Source: Bryobacterales bacterium
Lineage (GTDB): Bacteria; Acidobacteriota; Terriglobia; Bryobacterales; Bryobacteraceae
NCBI GenBank assembly: GCA_020851555.1
Contig: JADZCM010000028.1
Span: 1-64,000, forward strand
Direction: 5' to 3'
DNA: 64,000 nucleotides
How positions within the stretch are numbered: the first letter of the stretch is position 1; each line of letters starts with the position of its first letter. A program made the position numbers and the translations under genes. Shown one piece after another: positions 17,028 through 24,705 of the stretch. The notes beneath the pieces were generated by a model. That model saw only the letters and a program-made list of their open reading frames with translations. It had not been told where the DNA came from and did no database searches.

Positions 17028-17960
17028 ATGGCGCTCGCGAACTCAAAAACCACGAAGGACGCCGGCCAATTGCCGTCTCCGGCCTCTCGTTCCGCCGGCC
17101 TCGCACGTTCCGCCGGAGCGAAGGATACGCTGAAGATCGATAGAATCCTTCTGCCGCTGCAATTCACCGAGCGATCGGTGGACGCAGCACGCTGCGCGGC
17201 CGGCCTGGCCCAGCGGCTCGGCGCGAAGGTGTCGCTCCTTCACGTCATTCCGGCAGACAAGCAGAAGGCGGGCGGTTTCAGCGATGAGGATTACCCGTTG
17301 AGTCCCGATCGAAGTACGATCCAGCAGGCCATCATAGATGCGCTCGGGACCGTCCCCTTCCGCAGACTCACTCTGGCCGGCGATCCCGCCAGACAAATTA
17401 TCGAGCACGCGCGCAAGGAGGGCGCCGGGCTGATTCTGATGCCGACACGCTGCCGGAGGCACCGGTTTCGCCTGCTCGACAGTTCCGTGACCGCGCAGGT
17501 GATCCGCCGCGCTCCTTGCCCGGTCTGGACCAGCGCCAAGGACTCGCTCAAGCTGCGCTCGATCAGGCATGTGCTCTGTGCTCTGGCGCTGGCGCCTAGA
17601 AGCGTCAAGGTTCTCCGGTGGGCCTCCCAGTTGGCGGATCATCTCGGAGCCAGGCTGACCATCGTGCATTCGAGGGCCGGCGTTCCAACTGCGCACGGCG
17701 CCTGTTACTGGGATCTGAACGCCGCCCGGGCTGCTTGGGCACAACAGGATATCGCGGCCTTGCAGAACACCACCGGAACTCACGCCCGGGTCTGGGTGAC
17801 CGGCGGAGAAGCCGCCCGGGCGATTGCGGCGGCTGCCCGCCACAGCCATGCGGACCTGGTGGTGATCGGAAAGAGCGGTTCGTTCTGGCGCCCATCCATG
17901 CACCGCACGACGCCCTATGAAATCGTGCGTGAAGCCCCTTGTCCGGTGGTGATTTGCTGA
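17028..17960 (+). CDS. Tandem-domain universal stress protein (UspA family)
   Basis: The 310-aa cytoplasmic protein carries two Usp domains, about residues 35-170 and 180-310. Domain 1 begins with DRILLPLQFTERS, has LLHVIP, and ends LILMPT...APCPVW. Domain 2 begins RHVLCALALAP, has LTIVHS and ends ADLVVIGKSG...APCPVVI. The G-x2-G-x9-G(S/T) ATP-binding motif is degenerate in both (MPTRCRRH, IGKSGSFWRP), so nucleotide binding is uncertain. The first 30 residues are a low-complexity tail. The ATG at 17028 has no good ribosome site, in line with a very short leader. It is divergent from the dksA-like operon and is a paralogue of the protein at 22520. Confidence 0.9.
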   Translation: MALANSKTTKDAGQLPSPASRSAGLARSAGAKDTLKIDRILLPLQFTERSVDAARCAAGLAQRLGAKVSLLHVIPADKQKAGGFSDEDYPLSPDRSTIQQAIIDALGTVPFRRLTLAGDPARQIIEHARKEGAGLILMPTRCRRHRFRLLDSSVTAQVIRRAPCPVWTSAKDSLKLRSIRHVLCALALAPRSVKVLRWASQLADHLGARLTIVHSRAGVPTAHGACYWDLNAARAAWAQQDIAALQNTTGTHARVWVTGGEAARAIAAAARHSHADLVVIGKSGSFWRPSMHRTTPYEIVREAPCPVVIC

Positions 17961-18053
17961 AGGGATCGCCCGAGGCGCCGGGGCCGGGTTCAGTCCGGCT
18001 CTCTGGAGTCTGCGTCGCCGCGCGGGCGCGCACAGGAGTGCGAGGCAGACTGC

Positions 18054-18365
18054 CTACAGCACCCGCAACCGGAACGGTACATCCGCCTGCTGAAACTGAC
18101 GGTTGAGTTCCTTCACCCGCTCCCGAATCCGCGCCAGGGACGCGGGGGTCGCCGGCACTCCCTCCAACCGAAGGACATAGGGGGCGGCGCGTGACGGAAC
18201 CACCGGCCGGGGACTCCACCGGTCCGCCCCAGGCTTTTCGGCTGGTTCATAGAGAACATCCGCGCCACATTGGGAATTGGCAGGGCCGTTTGTGACAGCC
18301 CGCGGGCTCTCCTCAAGTTGTCTCAAGTTCCTCCCCTCGTTCCTCCCGGCGTAGCCGCACTTCAT
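18054..18365 (-). CDS. Hypothetical small protein
   Basis: I do not recognise this 103-aa protein. The C-terminal 45 residues look structured: a YVLRLEGVP strand, then a helix SLARIRERVKELNRQFQQ, and a closing PFRLRVL strand. This could be a small alpha/beta unit. The N-terminal part is Pro/Gly-rich. The ATG at 18365 has AGGGG and AAGGG upstream. It begins 37 bp after the preceding gene on the same strand and is probably the last gene of the pseudo-receiver operon. Confidence 0.5.
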   Translation of the reverse strand: MKCGYAGRNEGRNLRQLEESPRAVTNGPANSQCGADVLYEPAEKPGADRWSPRPVVPSRAAPYVLRLEGVPATPASLARIRERVKELNRQFQQADVPFRLRVL

Positions 18366-18402
18366 GCGGCGCCCTTCCCCTCTTCATCAGCAGCGCCATG
18401 AA

Positions 18403-19059
18403 TCACGCCCGCGCGGATGGGGCCGCCGCCGGGCGCGCGGGGCTGCGCCACCGTTCCAAGGCTTTGCGTAAAACAGGCGGCTGCGGAACTCTCAAGATCT
18501 CGTCGGCCAATTGCGCGGCGTCCTGTCCGCCGGCGCCGGCCGGTTCGTGCGCGTGAATCCGGTGGATGGCGTGGCGGGCCGCCTCACAGGCGAGAAGCCT
18601 CGTCTCCAAGGCGCAGTACTCGTCCGACACGATGCGCAGGAGAACGTCCAGGAGGTCTCTGGAAGGCTCGCGGATCTCCGCTACGGCCCGCAGGGCAGCC
18701 TCCCTCAGTTGTGCGTTGTAGCGATACCGCAGGATCCTGGTCAACCCCTCCTGGTGGTCATCCAAGCGGCCGGCCAGTCTCAATTGTTCGATCTCGCCGA
18801 GAACCCGTCCCCATTCCCTGAGATCTCCGAAGATGTCGGACACGGCCTGAGACCTCCTTCGCAGGGCATCCTTACCGCCCACCCGCGACGGAGCAAGCGT
18901 GGGACCATACTCCCGGCCGCCGGCCTGGCGGGACGGGAAGGCGGCCTGGGCGCGTCTGAGGGTGTTTGCCGTGGCTGAGACGGCAGCCGCCTGCCGCTCC
19001 GCGGAGAGCCGCTGGCCGAAAAGGCACACGGCTGGCGGTTCCTGCTCAGCGAAACGCAT
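18403..19059 (-). CDS. Hypothetical HEAT-like helical protein
   Basis: The 218-aa protein has a disordered Arg/Ala/Gly-rich first third. It is followed by regular amphipathic helices (ILRYRYNAQLREAALRAVAEI, then LLDVLLRIVSDEYCALETRLLACEAARHAI), as in HEAT or Armadillo-like repeats. I cannot name a family. The chosen ATG 19059 overlaps the stop of the pseudo-receiver gene by 14 bp, which suggests translational coupling; longer versions up to 19137 are possible. Its place between a pseudo-receiver and a small protein suggests a protein-protein interaction module in the same response. Confidence 0.6.
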   Translation of the reverse strand: MRFAEQEPPAVCLFGQRLSAERQAAAVSATANTLRRAQAAFPSRQAGGREYGPTLAPSRVGGKDALRRRSQAVSDIFGDLREWGRVLGEIEQLRLAGRLDDHQEGLTRILRYRYNAQLREAALRAVAEIREPSRDLLDVLLRIVSDEYCALETRLLACEAARHAIHRIHAHEPAGAGGQDAAQLADEILRVPQPPVLRKALERWRSPARPAAAPSARA

Positions 19060-19513
19060 ACGGCCGGAACGCCGTCTGTTCGGGCACGGCCGGGCGTTGA
19101 GATGCCCCGGTTCCCGCCTCCGCAGCCCACCGGCCATGTGCGCCCTTCACGGCCCACATCACCTCCTCCGCGCGAAACGGCTGAGCCAGCACGTCATATC
19201 CGCCGAAATGAAGCACCTCTGCCCACAAGCCGGCGTCGGCTGGCCGCGCCGTGACAATGAGCGCCGGCGCCGGTGAGAGCGCGCGGGCGGCGCGGAGAAC
19301 ATCCAGCCATGAACCATCCGGGAGAACGCGCTCACAAATCACGGCCGAAGCGAGATGAATCAGATCGGCGGCATCCCGGCATCTGGCGCATGCGAGAGTC
19401 CGGCACTGTGCCTTCTGCAAAATGGATTGAAGCAGCGTCCGCGCCCCCGATTCCGGGGAAACCAGGAGCACGCTCGGAGGCGTGGCTACACAGAGGCCGG
19501 CAATTCTTCTCAT
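19046..19513 (-). CDS. Degenerate receiver-domain protein (pseudo-receiver 1)
   Basis: The 155-aa protein has the receiver fold pattern: SVLLVSPESG (beta1), helix 1 RTLLQSILQ, AVICERVLPDGSWLDVLRAAR around the place of the phospho-acceptor, PALIVTARPAD (beta4) and YDVLAQPFRAEEVMWAVK (beta5, with the conserved Lys replaced by Gln before Pro). The acidic pocket (DD) after beta1 is SPE, and the phospho-Asp is absent (VICERVLPDG). It is therefore unlikely to be phosphorylated. It is a paralogue of the protein at 26349, sharing LPDGSW and the GG[Y/F]D.L..P[F/L]R block. The ATG 19513 follows TGGAG, and a sigma-54-like site lies just upstream. Confidence 0.75.
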   Translation of the reverse strand: MRRIAGLCVATPPSVLLVSPESGARTLLQSILQKAQCRTLACARCRDAADLIHLASAVICERVLPDGSWLDVLRAARALSPAPALIVTARPADAGLWAEVLHFGGYDVLAQPFRAEEVMWAVKGAHGRWAAEAGTGASQRPAVPEQTAFRPYAFR

Positions 19514-19535
19514 TTCAGGCTCCAGCGGTGACTTA

Positions 19536-19550
19536 GCAGGTATCATGCCA
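19536..19550 (-). promoter_or_regulatory. Predicted sigma-54 promoter, pseudo-receiver 1 operon
   Basis: On the minus strand: TGGCAT-GATAC-CTGCT, with exact spacing; the -12 is CTGC. The predicted start point 19524 leaves an 11-nt leader that holds only the GGAG ribosome site. Confidence 0.55.
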
Positions 19551-19577
19551 ACGTGATGACCTTGCCTGGAACCCACT

Positions 19578-19592
19578 TGGCAACGCACATGC
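19578..19592 (+). promoter_or_regulatory. Weaker sigma-54-like site upstream of the ORF at 19608
   Basis: TTGGCAA-CGCAC-ATGCT has the right spacing but ATGC at -12. It is back to back with the site at 19536-19550, with only 27 bp between. The predicted start point is 19604, 4 nt before the ATG. Confidence 0.35.
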
Positions 19593-19607
19593 TGTACATG
19601 GGGCAAT

Positions 19608-20081
19608 ATGCCGCCTATTGCCAAGCTCTGGTCGAACACCATGCACCGCTGGCGGAATAAGACGGCCGCCAAGACGCTGAGGCCGCAGCCACGGGCAGCG
19701 ATAGCCGTTGAAAAGGCCGTGCCTCCCGGCGAGCCGCCCGAAGCTGATCTCAGGTCCGGCCACAGCCTTGCTGCGGACTCCCTAAGCCGGAGGCTGAGCG
19801 CCGACGTTGGGCTGGCGGCCGATCACGTAGAGAGCATCCGGACGCTGCTGGAGGTCAGCCAGGCGCACCAGCAAGCCATTCCGCGGGCCGCATTTCAGAA
19901 CCTGGAACTGGTATCCAAGCATCTCCGGAGCCTACAGCGAGAACTCGACGCCGGGCACGCCGCGCAACAGGAGCGGCCAAGCTTCAGATCACGGGAAGAT
20001 TCTCCGGCGCGCCATGAGGCTCTTCGTCCTCGCCTTCAGCGGCTCGCTTTCGAATGCCATGCTTCTCCATTCGATAGATAA
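19608..20081 (+). CDS. Possible small coiled-coil protein
   Basis: I am unsure this 157-aa ORF is a gene. For it: the middle (residues about 50-120) is a clean amphipathic helix pattern (LSADVGLAADHVESIRTLL, then FQNLELVSKHLRSLQREL); it fills an otherwise empty 470-bp gap; and a sigma-54-like site lies immediately upstream. Against it: its last 98 bp overlap the 3' end of the NtrC-type gene on the opposite strand, and there is no good ribosome site. If real, it may be a helical partner of the divergent pseudo-receiver. Confidence 0.35.
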   Translation: MPPIAKLWSNTMHRWRNKTAAKTLRPQPRAAIAVEKAVPPGEPPEADLRSGHSLAADSLSRRLSADVGLAADHVESIRTLLEVSQAHQQAIPRAAFQNLELVSKHLRSLQRELDAGHAAQQERPSFRSREDSPARHEALRPRLQRLAFECHASPFDR

Positions 20082-21408
20082 GGGCTTTACGGCTGATGTC
20101 GAGGTACCGCGCGGCGTGGGTTTGGTTGCCGCCGAACCTCTCCAGAGCGCGCGTGATCAACTCCTTCTCCACTGACTCGAGGCTGATGCCCCGCGCCGGG
20201 AGTTCCAACTGGAGCATGTCCACCGCCGGCCGCTCGCGGCGCAGAAAATCCGGTAAATCGCTCAGGGTGATTTCCGTACCTCTGGCCAGAACCACGATAC
20301 GTTCAATCACGTTCTCCAGTTCGCGGATGTTGCCCGGCCAGCGGTAGTCCTGGAAGCGCGGCAGCAACGCGGGCGACAGTACGAGATCGGGCCGGCCCTG
20401 TTTCTCCCTCACATTCAGAAAGAAGTGCTGGACCAGTTCGGGAATATCCTCCGCCCGGTCGCGCAAGGGCGGCAGCTCCAGCGGGATGACAGCCAGGCGA
20501 TAGTAAAGGTCCTCGCGGAAAGTGCCATCCTCAATCATGGCCCGCAGGTTGCGATGCGTGGCCGCGACAAACCGCACATCCACCTTGGTCGGCGAGGTGG
20601 CGCCGACTTTCTCCAGTTCGCCCTGCTGAATGAGCCGGAGAACCTTGACCTGAAGTTCGACGGGCATCTCCCCTATCTCGTCGAGAAACAGCGTGCCCCG
20701 GTGCGCCATCTCCACTTTGCCGACCTTGTGGGCCACGGCGCCGGTAAATGAACCCCTGACGTGCCCGAAGAGTTCGGACTCGAGTAATTCGCGGGGAATA
20801 GCGCTGCAATTGATCGTAACGAAGGGCTTGTCGCGGCGCCGGCTGTTGAAGTGGATGGCCCTGGCCAGGAGCTCCTTGCCCGTGCCCGTCTCGGCGTGGA
20901 TCAGGATGCTCGAATCGCTTAGCGCCGCCCGGGCCGCCGTGTCCAGGAGCAGGAGGAGGGATTCGCTGTGCCCGATGATGTTCTCGAAACCGTACTTCCG
21001 GTCGAGGCTCGCCCGCAGGCTCTGGACTTCCGCGACAAGGCGGAAGTGCTCAAGCGCCCGGTCCACAACCAAGCCCAGTTCTTCATAGTCGATTGGCTTG
21101 GAGAGGTAGTCGTAGGCCCCCGCCCGTATGGCTTCAACCGCGCTTTGAATGGTGCCGAAGGCGGTCATGATAACGACGGGCAGCTCGGGGCATTCCGCCC
21201 GGATCTTGCGGAGCAGTTCCATGCCGGACAAGCCGGGCATCTTGAGATCCGTAAGGACCAGCGACGGAGGCTCTTTCTGGATTGCCGCCAAGGCCTCCGC
21301 GCCGCCGCAGGCCGTGGAAACCTTATAGCCCAGTTCCTCGAGCTGCGTCTGGAGCACCCAGCGCAGGTTCTCATCATCGTCGACGACCAGAATGCGTGCT
21401 GAAGTCAT
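19984..21408 (-). CDS. NtrC-family sigma-54-dependent response regulator
   Basis: The 474-aa activator has three domains. The receiver (1-120) has Asp54 in LVLTDLKMPG and the Lys in LSKPID. The AAA+ domain (about 140-375) has a Walker A HAETGTGKE around residue 171, the sigma-54 contact loop GSFTGA at about 219 and a Walker B GTLFLDEIGEM. A Fis-type HTH (about 425-465) has QTHAARYLDISRKALIYRM. The Walker A starts with His-Ala where most relatives have Gly. The ATG overlaps the kinase stop by ATGA (21405-21408), so the pair is translationally coupled. It is the only sigma-54 activator in the window and the obvious candidate to drive the ten sigma-54-like promoters around it. Confidence 0.95.
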   Translation of the reverse strand: MTSARILVVDDDENLRWVLQTQLEELGYKVSTACGGAEALAAIQKEPPSLVLTDLKMPGLSGMELLRKIRAECPELPVVIMTAFGTIQSAVEAIRAGAYDYLSKPIDYEELGLVVDRALEHFRLVAEVQSLRASLDRKYGFENIIGHSESLLLLLDTAARAALSDSSILIHAETGTGKELLARAIHFNSRRRDKPFVTINCSAIPRELLESELFGHVRGSFTGAVAHKVGKVEMAHRGTLFLDEIGEMPVELQVKVLRLIQQGELEKVGATSPTKVDVRFVAATHRNLRAMIEDGTFREDLYYRLAVIPLELPPLRDRAEDIPELVQHFFLNVREKQGRPDLVLSPALLPRFQDYRWPGNIRELENVIERIVVLARGTEITLSDLPDFLRRERPAVDMLQLELPARGISLESVEKELITRALERFGGNQTHAARYLDISRKALIYRMEKHGIRKRAAEGEDEEPHGAPENLPVI

Positions 21409-22457
21409 GTGTTTGCGTTCTTGGCCGGCAGGACCACCGAGAACGTCATTCCCCGGCCGGGGTTTGCCCGCGCCAGAAGCGCTCCGCCCATCTGTCTCAT
21501 GATCTGATACGCTACCGGCAGCCCCAAGCCGGTGCCGTGTTCCTTGGTGGTGAAGAAGGGGTCGAACAGCCGGTCGATGTGGGCCGGCGCGACGCCGTGG
21601 CCGCGGTCGATCACGCGGACGGCAACCCGCTGGTCCTCGGGCGCGGCGAGCAGGGTGACCGTCTCCCCGTCCGGGCTGGCTTCGATCGCGTTGATCATCA
21701 GGTTCAACAGCACCTGTTCGAGTTGCTCCGGGTCGCATTCGACGCTGGGGAGTCCGGCTTCAACGTGCTTTTCGAAATGGACTGTCTTGCCCTGTATGCC
21801 GTGCCCGGCGAGCGCGAGGGCGTTTTCCAGCACCGGATCCAAGTCTATGGTCTGCAAGCGCGGCGGCCGGGGGCGCGCAAAGTCGAGGAAACTCGTCAAT
21901 AACCCGTTCAGGCGCTGGCACTCGGCCGTGATCACGCCGACGCACTTGGCCTGTTTGGCGTCGAGGTTCGGGTTGCGGCAGAGAATCGAGGCGGCGCCCG
22001 AGATGCTCGCCAGAGGGTTGCGAACCTCGTGCGCCAGGCCGGCCGAGAGCTGGCCGAGCGCGGACAGCCTCTCGGCCCTCTTCATGCCTTCGAAGTTGGC
22101 CTGGACTTTTTCGTAGACGCCGCTGAGCTGCTGGGCGAGACTCTCAAAGTGGTCCCTTTGCCAGCGAACCCGCTGCATTACCAGCCCCGCGAGCAGCCCC
22201 ACGCCAAACAGCGACAGGATGATCATGGATTGGCTGAATCCGAAGGAGCCGGGAGACATCGTGAACAGCATTGTTGCGGCCAACAACGCCGCTGCCACGC
22301 CTCCGGGCAAGCCTGTCTGAAGAGCGGCCAGCGCCACCGCGGGATAGAACAGAGGGGCAAACGGCTCACCCCAGATCGCATAGAGCGCACAAGCCGCCAG
22401 AACGGCCAGTGCGCCGGTCAACCGCCCACGCCACCGCTTCCCTGGTATCGCAGTCAC
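21405..22457 (-). CDS. Membrane-bound histidine kinase (NtrB-like), partner of the NtrC-type regulator
   Basis: The 350-aa kinase (from GTG 22457) begins with three or four membrane segments, about residues 12-95, arranged like the DUF4118 sensor of KdpD. No periplasmic or PAS sensor domain is visible. A short coiled linker follows, then the HisKA box LSAGLAHEVRNPLAS with phospho-accepting His at about residue 143. The ATPase part has an N box (NLMINAIEA), a G1 box (DRGHGVAP), an F box (FDPFFTTK) and a G2 box (GTGLGLPV). The start is uncertain: an upstream in-frame start at 22553 would overlap the usp gene, and GTG 22457 has only a weak ribosome site. A short membrane-embedded sensor suggests detection of a membrane or ion-related signal. 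Confidence 0.92.
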   Translation of the reverse strand: MTAIPGKRWRGRLTGALAVLAACALYAIWGEPFAPLFYPAVALAALQTGLPGGVAAALLAATMLFTMSPGSFGFSQSMIILSLFGVGLLAGLVMQRVRWQRDHFESLAQQLSGVYEKVQANFEGMKRAERLSALGQLSAGLAHEVRNPLASISGAASILCRNPNLDAKQAKCVGVITAECQRLNGLLTSFLDFARPRPPRLQTIDLDPVLENALALAGHGIQGKTVHFEKHVEAGLPSVECDPEQLEQVLLNLMINAIEASPDGETVTLLAAPEDQRVAVRVIDRGHGVAPAHIDRLFDPFFTTKEHGTGLGLPVAYQIMRQMGGALLARANPGRGMTFSVVLPAKNANT

Positions 22458-22519
22458 AGAATAGATCGCAGAACGTCCCGCCCTTGCGCCGCCGCGTCCT
22501 CTTACACAGCGTACAACTA

Positions 22520-23326
22520 CTACACGGCCGCCACAGGGCAGGGCGCCCGGCACAGCAGATCGTAGGATAAGGTGCGCAGGCCGGAGAGGAAGCGCCGCGG
22601 AGGACTCTTCCCCACGACCACCAGGTCGGCACGCAGGTGCTCGGCCACGGATGAGATGGCTTCGGAAGGCCGGCCGGACTCCAGCCAGACATCCGCGTGT
22701 GTGCCGGCGCTCATTTGCAGGGCCCGAATGTCATCCCGGGCCATCTTTCTCACCCACAACCGCCATTCCCCGTTCGTGGGATACCCCGGTATCGAGTCCA
22801 GCGTCTTGCTCGTATGAACCACAGTCAGCGCTGCCGCCAGACGCGCCGCAAGGTCGGCCGACCACCGTAACACCGTCCCGGCGTGAGGCCCCAGGGAGAG
22901 CCCGCAAAGGATGCTCTGTATCGGCTTGCCGGCGCGTAGGGAGAGGTCATTGACTCCCGCCCATACAGGACAGGGCGCCGCGCGCTGCACCTGGGCCGTA
23001 ATGGAACGCTCCACCAGCCTCGATAGCGCGGAATGTCCCTTGGTCGGCATGAGAATCAGGTCGGGCTCCTCGGATTGCGCGGCGTTCAGAATCACGGGAA
23101 CGGGCGAGCCCTCCCGCCTCAGGAACTTATTGGGAATACCGTTGCATATCTCCGTGATCAACTCCAGGACGGCATCCGCGGTATTCCCCGGCATGCGCCC
23201 CTCTTTGGCGGCGTGAACGAACACAAGTTCGGAGTCGAGCTGCTGGGCCAGCGAGATAGCGTATCTTGCCGCGCCGGTCGACCGCGGCGACAGGTCAACG
23301 GGCACAAGGATCTTCCGCAGGATCAT
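22520..23326 (-). CDS. Tandem-domain universal stress protein (UspA family), second copy
   Basis: The 268-aa protein has two Usp domains without the long N-terminal tail of its paralogue at 17028. Domain 1 (1-135) starts ILVPVDLSPRS, has LVFVHAAKEG and ends LILMPTKGHSAL...APCPVW. Domain 2 (140-268) starts SILCGLSLGP, has LTVVHTSK and ends DLVVVGKSPPRRF...APCPVAAV. The ATP motif in domain 1 (MPTKGHSALSRL) is closer to canonical than in the paralogue. It lies 8 bp after the small membrane protein gene and upstream of the kinase, in the order DUF302, TM peptide, usp, kinase, regulator. Confidence 0.92.
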   Translation of the reverse strand: MILRKILVPVDLSPRSTGAARYAISLAQQLDSELVFVHAAKEGRMPGNTADAVLELITEICNGIPNKFLRREGSPVPVILNAAQSEEPDLILMPTKGHSALSRLVERSITAQVQRAAPCPVWAGVNDLSLRAGKPIQSILCGLSLGPHAGTVLRWSADLAARLAAALTVVHTSKTLDSIPGYPTNGEWRLWVRKMARDDIRALQMSAGTHADVWLESGRPSEAISSVAEHLRADLVVVGKSPPRRFLSGLRTLSYDLLCRAPCPVAAV

Positions 23327-23334
23327 CGCGCGCT

Positions 23335-23577
23335 CTACTCCAGGAACAAGAGGCCCAGATAGAGCAGGCCGAACACAGCCGCGCCGAGCAGAAGTCCGCC
23401 GCCCACAAGATAGACGATGTCCATGGTGCCCGGCCGCAGCCCCCGTTCGGCGCGCAGTTCATCCAGCCCCTGAAAAAGCCTCGAGTCCGCCAGTCTTTCC
23501 GCGGTGAGCGGTGGCGGTTTCGAACTCGTCGTTATGACAGGCATTTCCTCATAACGTTCCTCGGTCTCGTATGTCAT
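23335..23577 (-). CDS. Small single-pass membrane protein
   Basis: The 80-aa protein has an acidic, Thr/Pro-rich N-terminal half with a short helix (LTAERLADSRLFQGLDELRAERG) and one transmembrane helix at residues about 52-78 (IVYLVGGGLLLGAAVFGLLYL). The ATG 23577 follows GGAGG at 6 bp spacing. I know no family for it. Its place between DUF302 and usp in the kinase operon makes it a candidate accessory to signal sensing at the membrane. Confidence 0.7.
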   Translation of the reverse strand: MTYETEERYEEMPVITTSSKPPPLTAERLADSRLFQGLDELRAERGLRPGTMDIVYLVGGGLLLGAAVFGLLYLGLLFLE

Positions 23578-23598
23578 TGCTGACCTCCATTGCCAGGT

Positions 23599-24036
23599 TC
23601 AGGCCGAAGCCAATGTGTTCGCGACCATGGATGAGGCTCCATCCCGCTCGGCAATCGTCTCCAAAGCCCGGATGATTCGCGAATGCAAGCAAGAAAGCGC
23701 ATCTCGAACCGAAGCTGAAAGGCCACCCGCCGTTGCCGCATCCCGGAGAAGCAATTCGGTGCGCCGGTGCCCCCCGGCGACGACCAGCGGCTGCGGAATC
23801 AGGAGCCCGGCGCCCCTTTGGAAGATGATGGCCTCCAACAGCAGGACTGGGTCGTCGATGTACAACACGGCGCAAGGAGCCACCCCAGCCCCCACCTCTT
23901 GCTTGATCCTGGCCGAAACATCGAGCTCGGCAGGCACGCGGAGCCCCTGCTGCGCCAGCGCCCTGCGCACCATCCGCAAAGCGATGGGATAGGGCTCTGG
24001 GATGATGAAGACCTCCATCGCCGTCTTCCCGCTCAT
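23599..24036 (-). CDS. DUF302-like protein
   Basis: The 145-aa protein matches the DUF302 pattern: VPAELDVSARIKQEVG, then APCAVLYIDDPVLLLEAI, and GAGLLIPQPLVVAGG. This is a small alpha/beta fold that often accompanies stress or redox proteins; its biochemical role is unknown. The C-terminal 40 residues are helical and go beyond the core domain. The ATG 24036 has AGGCAGG about 8 bp upstream. It is the first gene of the five-gene operon that ends with the kinase and the sigma-54 activator, and a sigma-54-like site lies 28 bp upstream. Confidence 0.7.
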   Translation of the reverse strand: MSGKTAMEVFIIPEPYPIALRMVRRALAQQGLRVPAELDVSARIKQEVGAGVAPCAVLYIDDPVLLLEAIIFQRGAGLLIPQPLVVAGGHRRTELLLRDAATAGGLSASVRDALSCLHSRIIRALETIAERDGASSMVANTLASA

Positions 24037-24063
24037 TGTACAGCCTGCCTCGCACCATTTAGA

Positions 24064-24078
24064 GCAATCCAGGCTCCA
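24064..24078 (-). promoter_or_regulatory. Predicted sigma-54 promoter, DUF302-TM-usp-HK-RR operon
   Basis: On the minus strand: TGGAGC-CTGGA-TTGCT. The -12 and the spacing are exact; the -24 has TGGA instead of TGGC. The predicted start point 24052 gives a 16-nt leader with the AGGCAGG ribosome site. If real, the activator is autoregulated. Confidence 0.5.
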
Positions 24079-24150
24079 CTTACACCCCGCCTTCGCGGAC
24101 GCCGCCGCAGCGCTGCTCCGAGCGTCTGTTGCCGGACCTTAGCAGGCAGC

Positions 24151-24170
24151 ACTGTGCGTTTTGGGACAGC
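24151..24170. promoter_or_regulatory. T-tract dyad, candidate NtrC-type enhancer between the kinase operon and the rnk operon
   Basis: ACTGTGCG-TTTT-GGGACAGC matches the dyad at 16907-16926 at 15 of 20 positions. Its centre lies about 83 bp upstream of the predicted rnk start point and about 108 bp upstream of that of the DUF302 operon. Confidence 0.55.
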
Positions 24171-24217
24171 TCACGGGCAGTGTAGAGCGGTTTCGAGCCT
24201 CTCGCAGCGTTCCATGC

Positions 24218-24232
24218 TGGCATCTCGATTGC
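24218..24232 (+). promoter_or_regulatory. Predicted sigma-54 promoter, rnk-rnk-mreB operon
   Basis: CTGGCAT-CTCGA-TTGCA has exact spacing and a full -12 TTGCA. The predicted start point is near 24244, which gives a 41-nt leader to the GTG at 24285. Confidence 0.68.
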
Positions 24233-24284
24233 ACACACAAATTATCTCCGGGAAGCCCGGGTGTGCTCCAGCGGGAGGTCAGAC

Positions 24285-24695
24285 GTGAGGGATCGTCTCT
24301 ATATCACCAAAGCCGACTACGAAAAACTTCAGCGCTTGATCGAAGGAATGCGTACCACTGGTTCTTTCGACATGAAGTACCTCAACATGCTGGCGGAAGA
24401 ACTTGACCACGCGGAAGTCGTCGAGCCGGAGGCGGTCCCGCCTAATGTTGTGACCATGAACTCAGAGGTGCGCCTCAAGGACCTGGACTCCGGCCAGAGC
24501 ATCGTGTATCGGCTCGTCTTTCCGGCCCAGGCCCGCAGGGAGAACAGCATCTCCGTCCTGGCGCCGATCGGCATGGCGATGCTGGGATACCAGGTAGGCG
24601 ACATCATCGAGTGGCCCGTGCCAAGGGGCATACGACGCCTCAAGGTGCTGGAGGTCTTGTTCCAGCCGGAGGCTGCCGGCGTATCCGGCGGCTGA
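24285..24695 (+). CDS. Rnk/GreA-like RNA polymerase-binding protein, second of three
   Basis: The 136-aa protein starts at GTG 24285 with GGGAGG 6 bp upstream. Residues 1-45 form a short helical hairpin (LYITKADYEKLQRLIEG, then LNMLAEELDHAEVV) like the truncated coiled coil of Rnk. Residues about 50-130 are the FKBP-like Gre C-terminal domain (VTMNSEVRLKDLDSG, VFPAQAR, ISVLAPIGMAMLGYQVGD, LKVLEVLFQP). E. coli Rnk binds RNA polymerase and affects nucleoside diphosphate kinase levels (established); the effect here is unknown. It leads a three-gene operon with a second copy and an mreB-like gene. Confidence 0.88.
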   Translation: MRDRLYITKADYEKLQRLIEGMRTTGSFDMKYLNMLAEELDHAEVVEPEAVPPNVVTMNSEVRLKDLDSGQSIVYRLVFPAQARRENSISVLAPIGMAMLGYQVGDIIEWPVPRGIRRLKVLEVLFQPEAAGVSGG

Positions 24696-24705
24696 AGGGT
24701 GCGAG

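Noticed and set aside
21409-21738. N-terminal extension of the NtrC-type regulator
   Set aside because: The extra residues are out-of-frame translation of the kinase ATPase domain, rich in Arg/Pro/Gly; the receiver starts at 21408.
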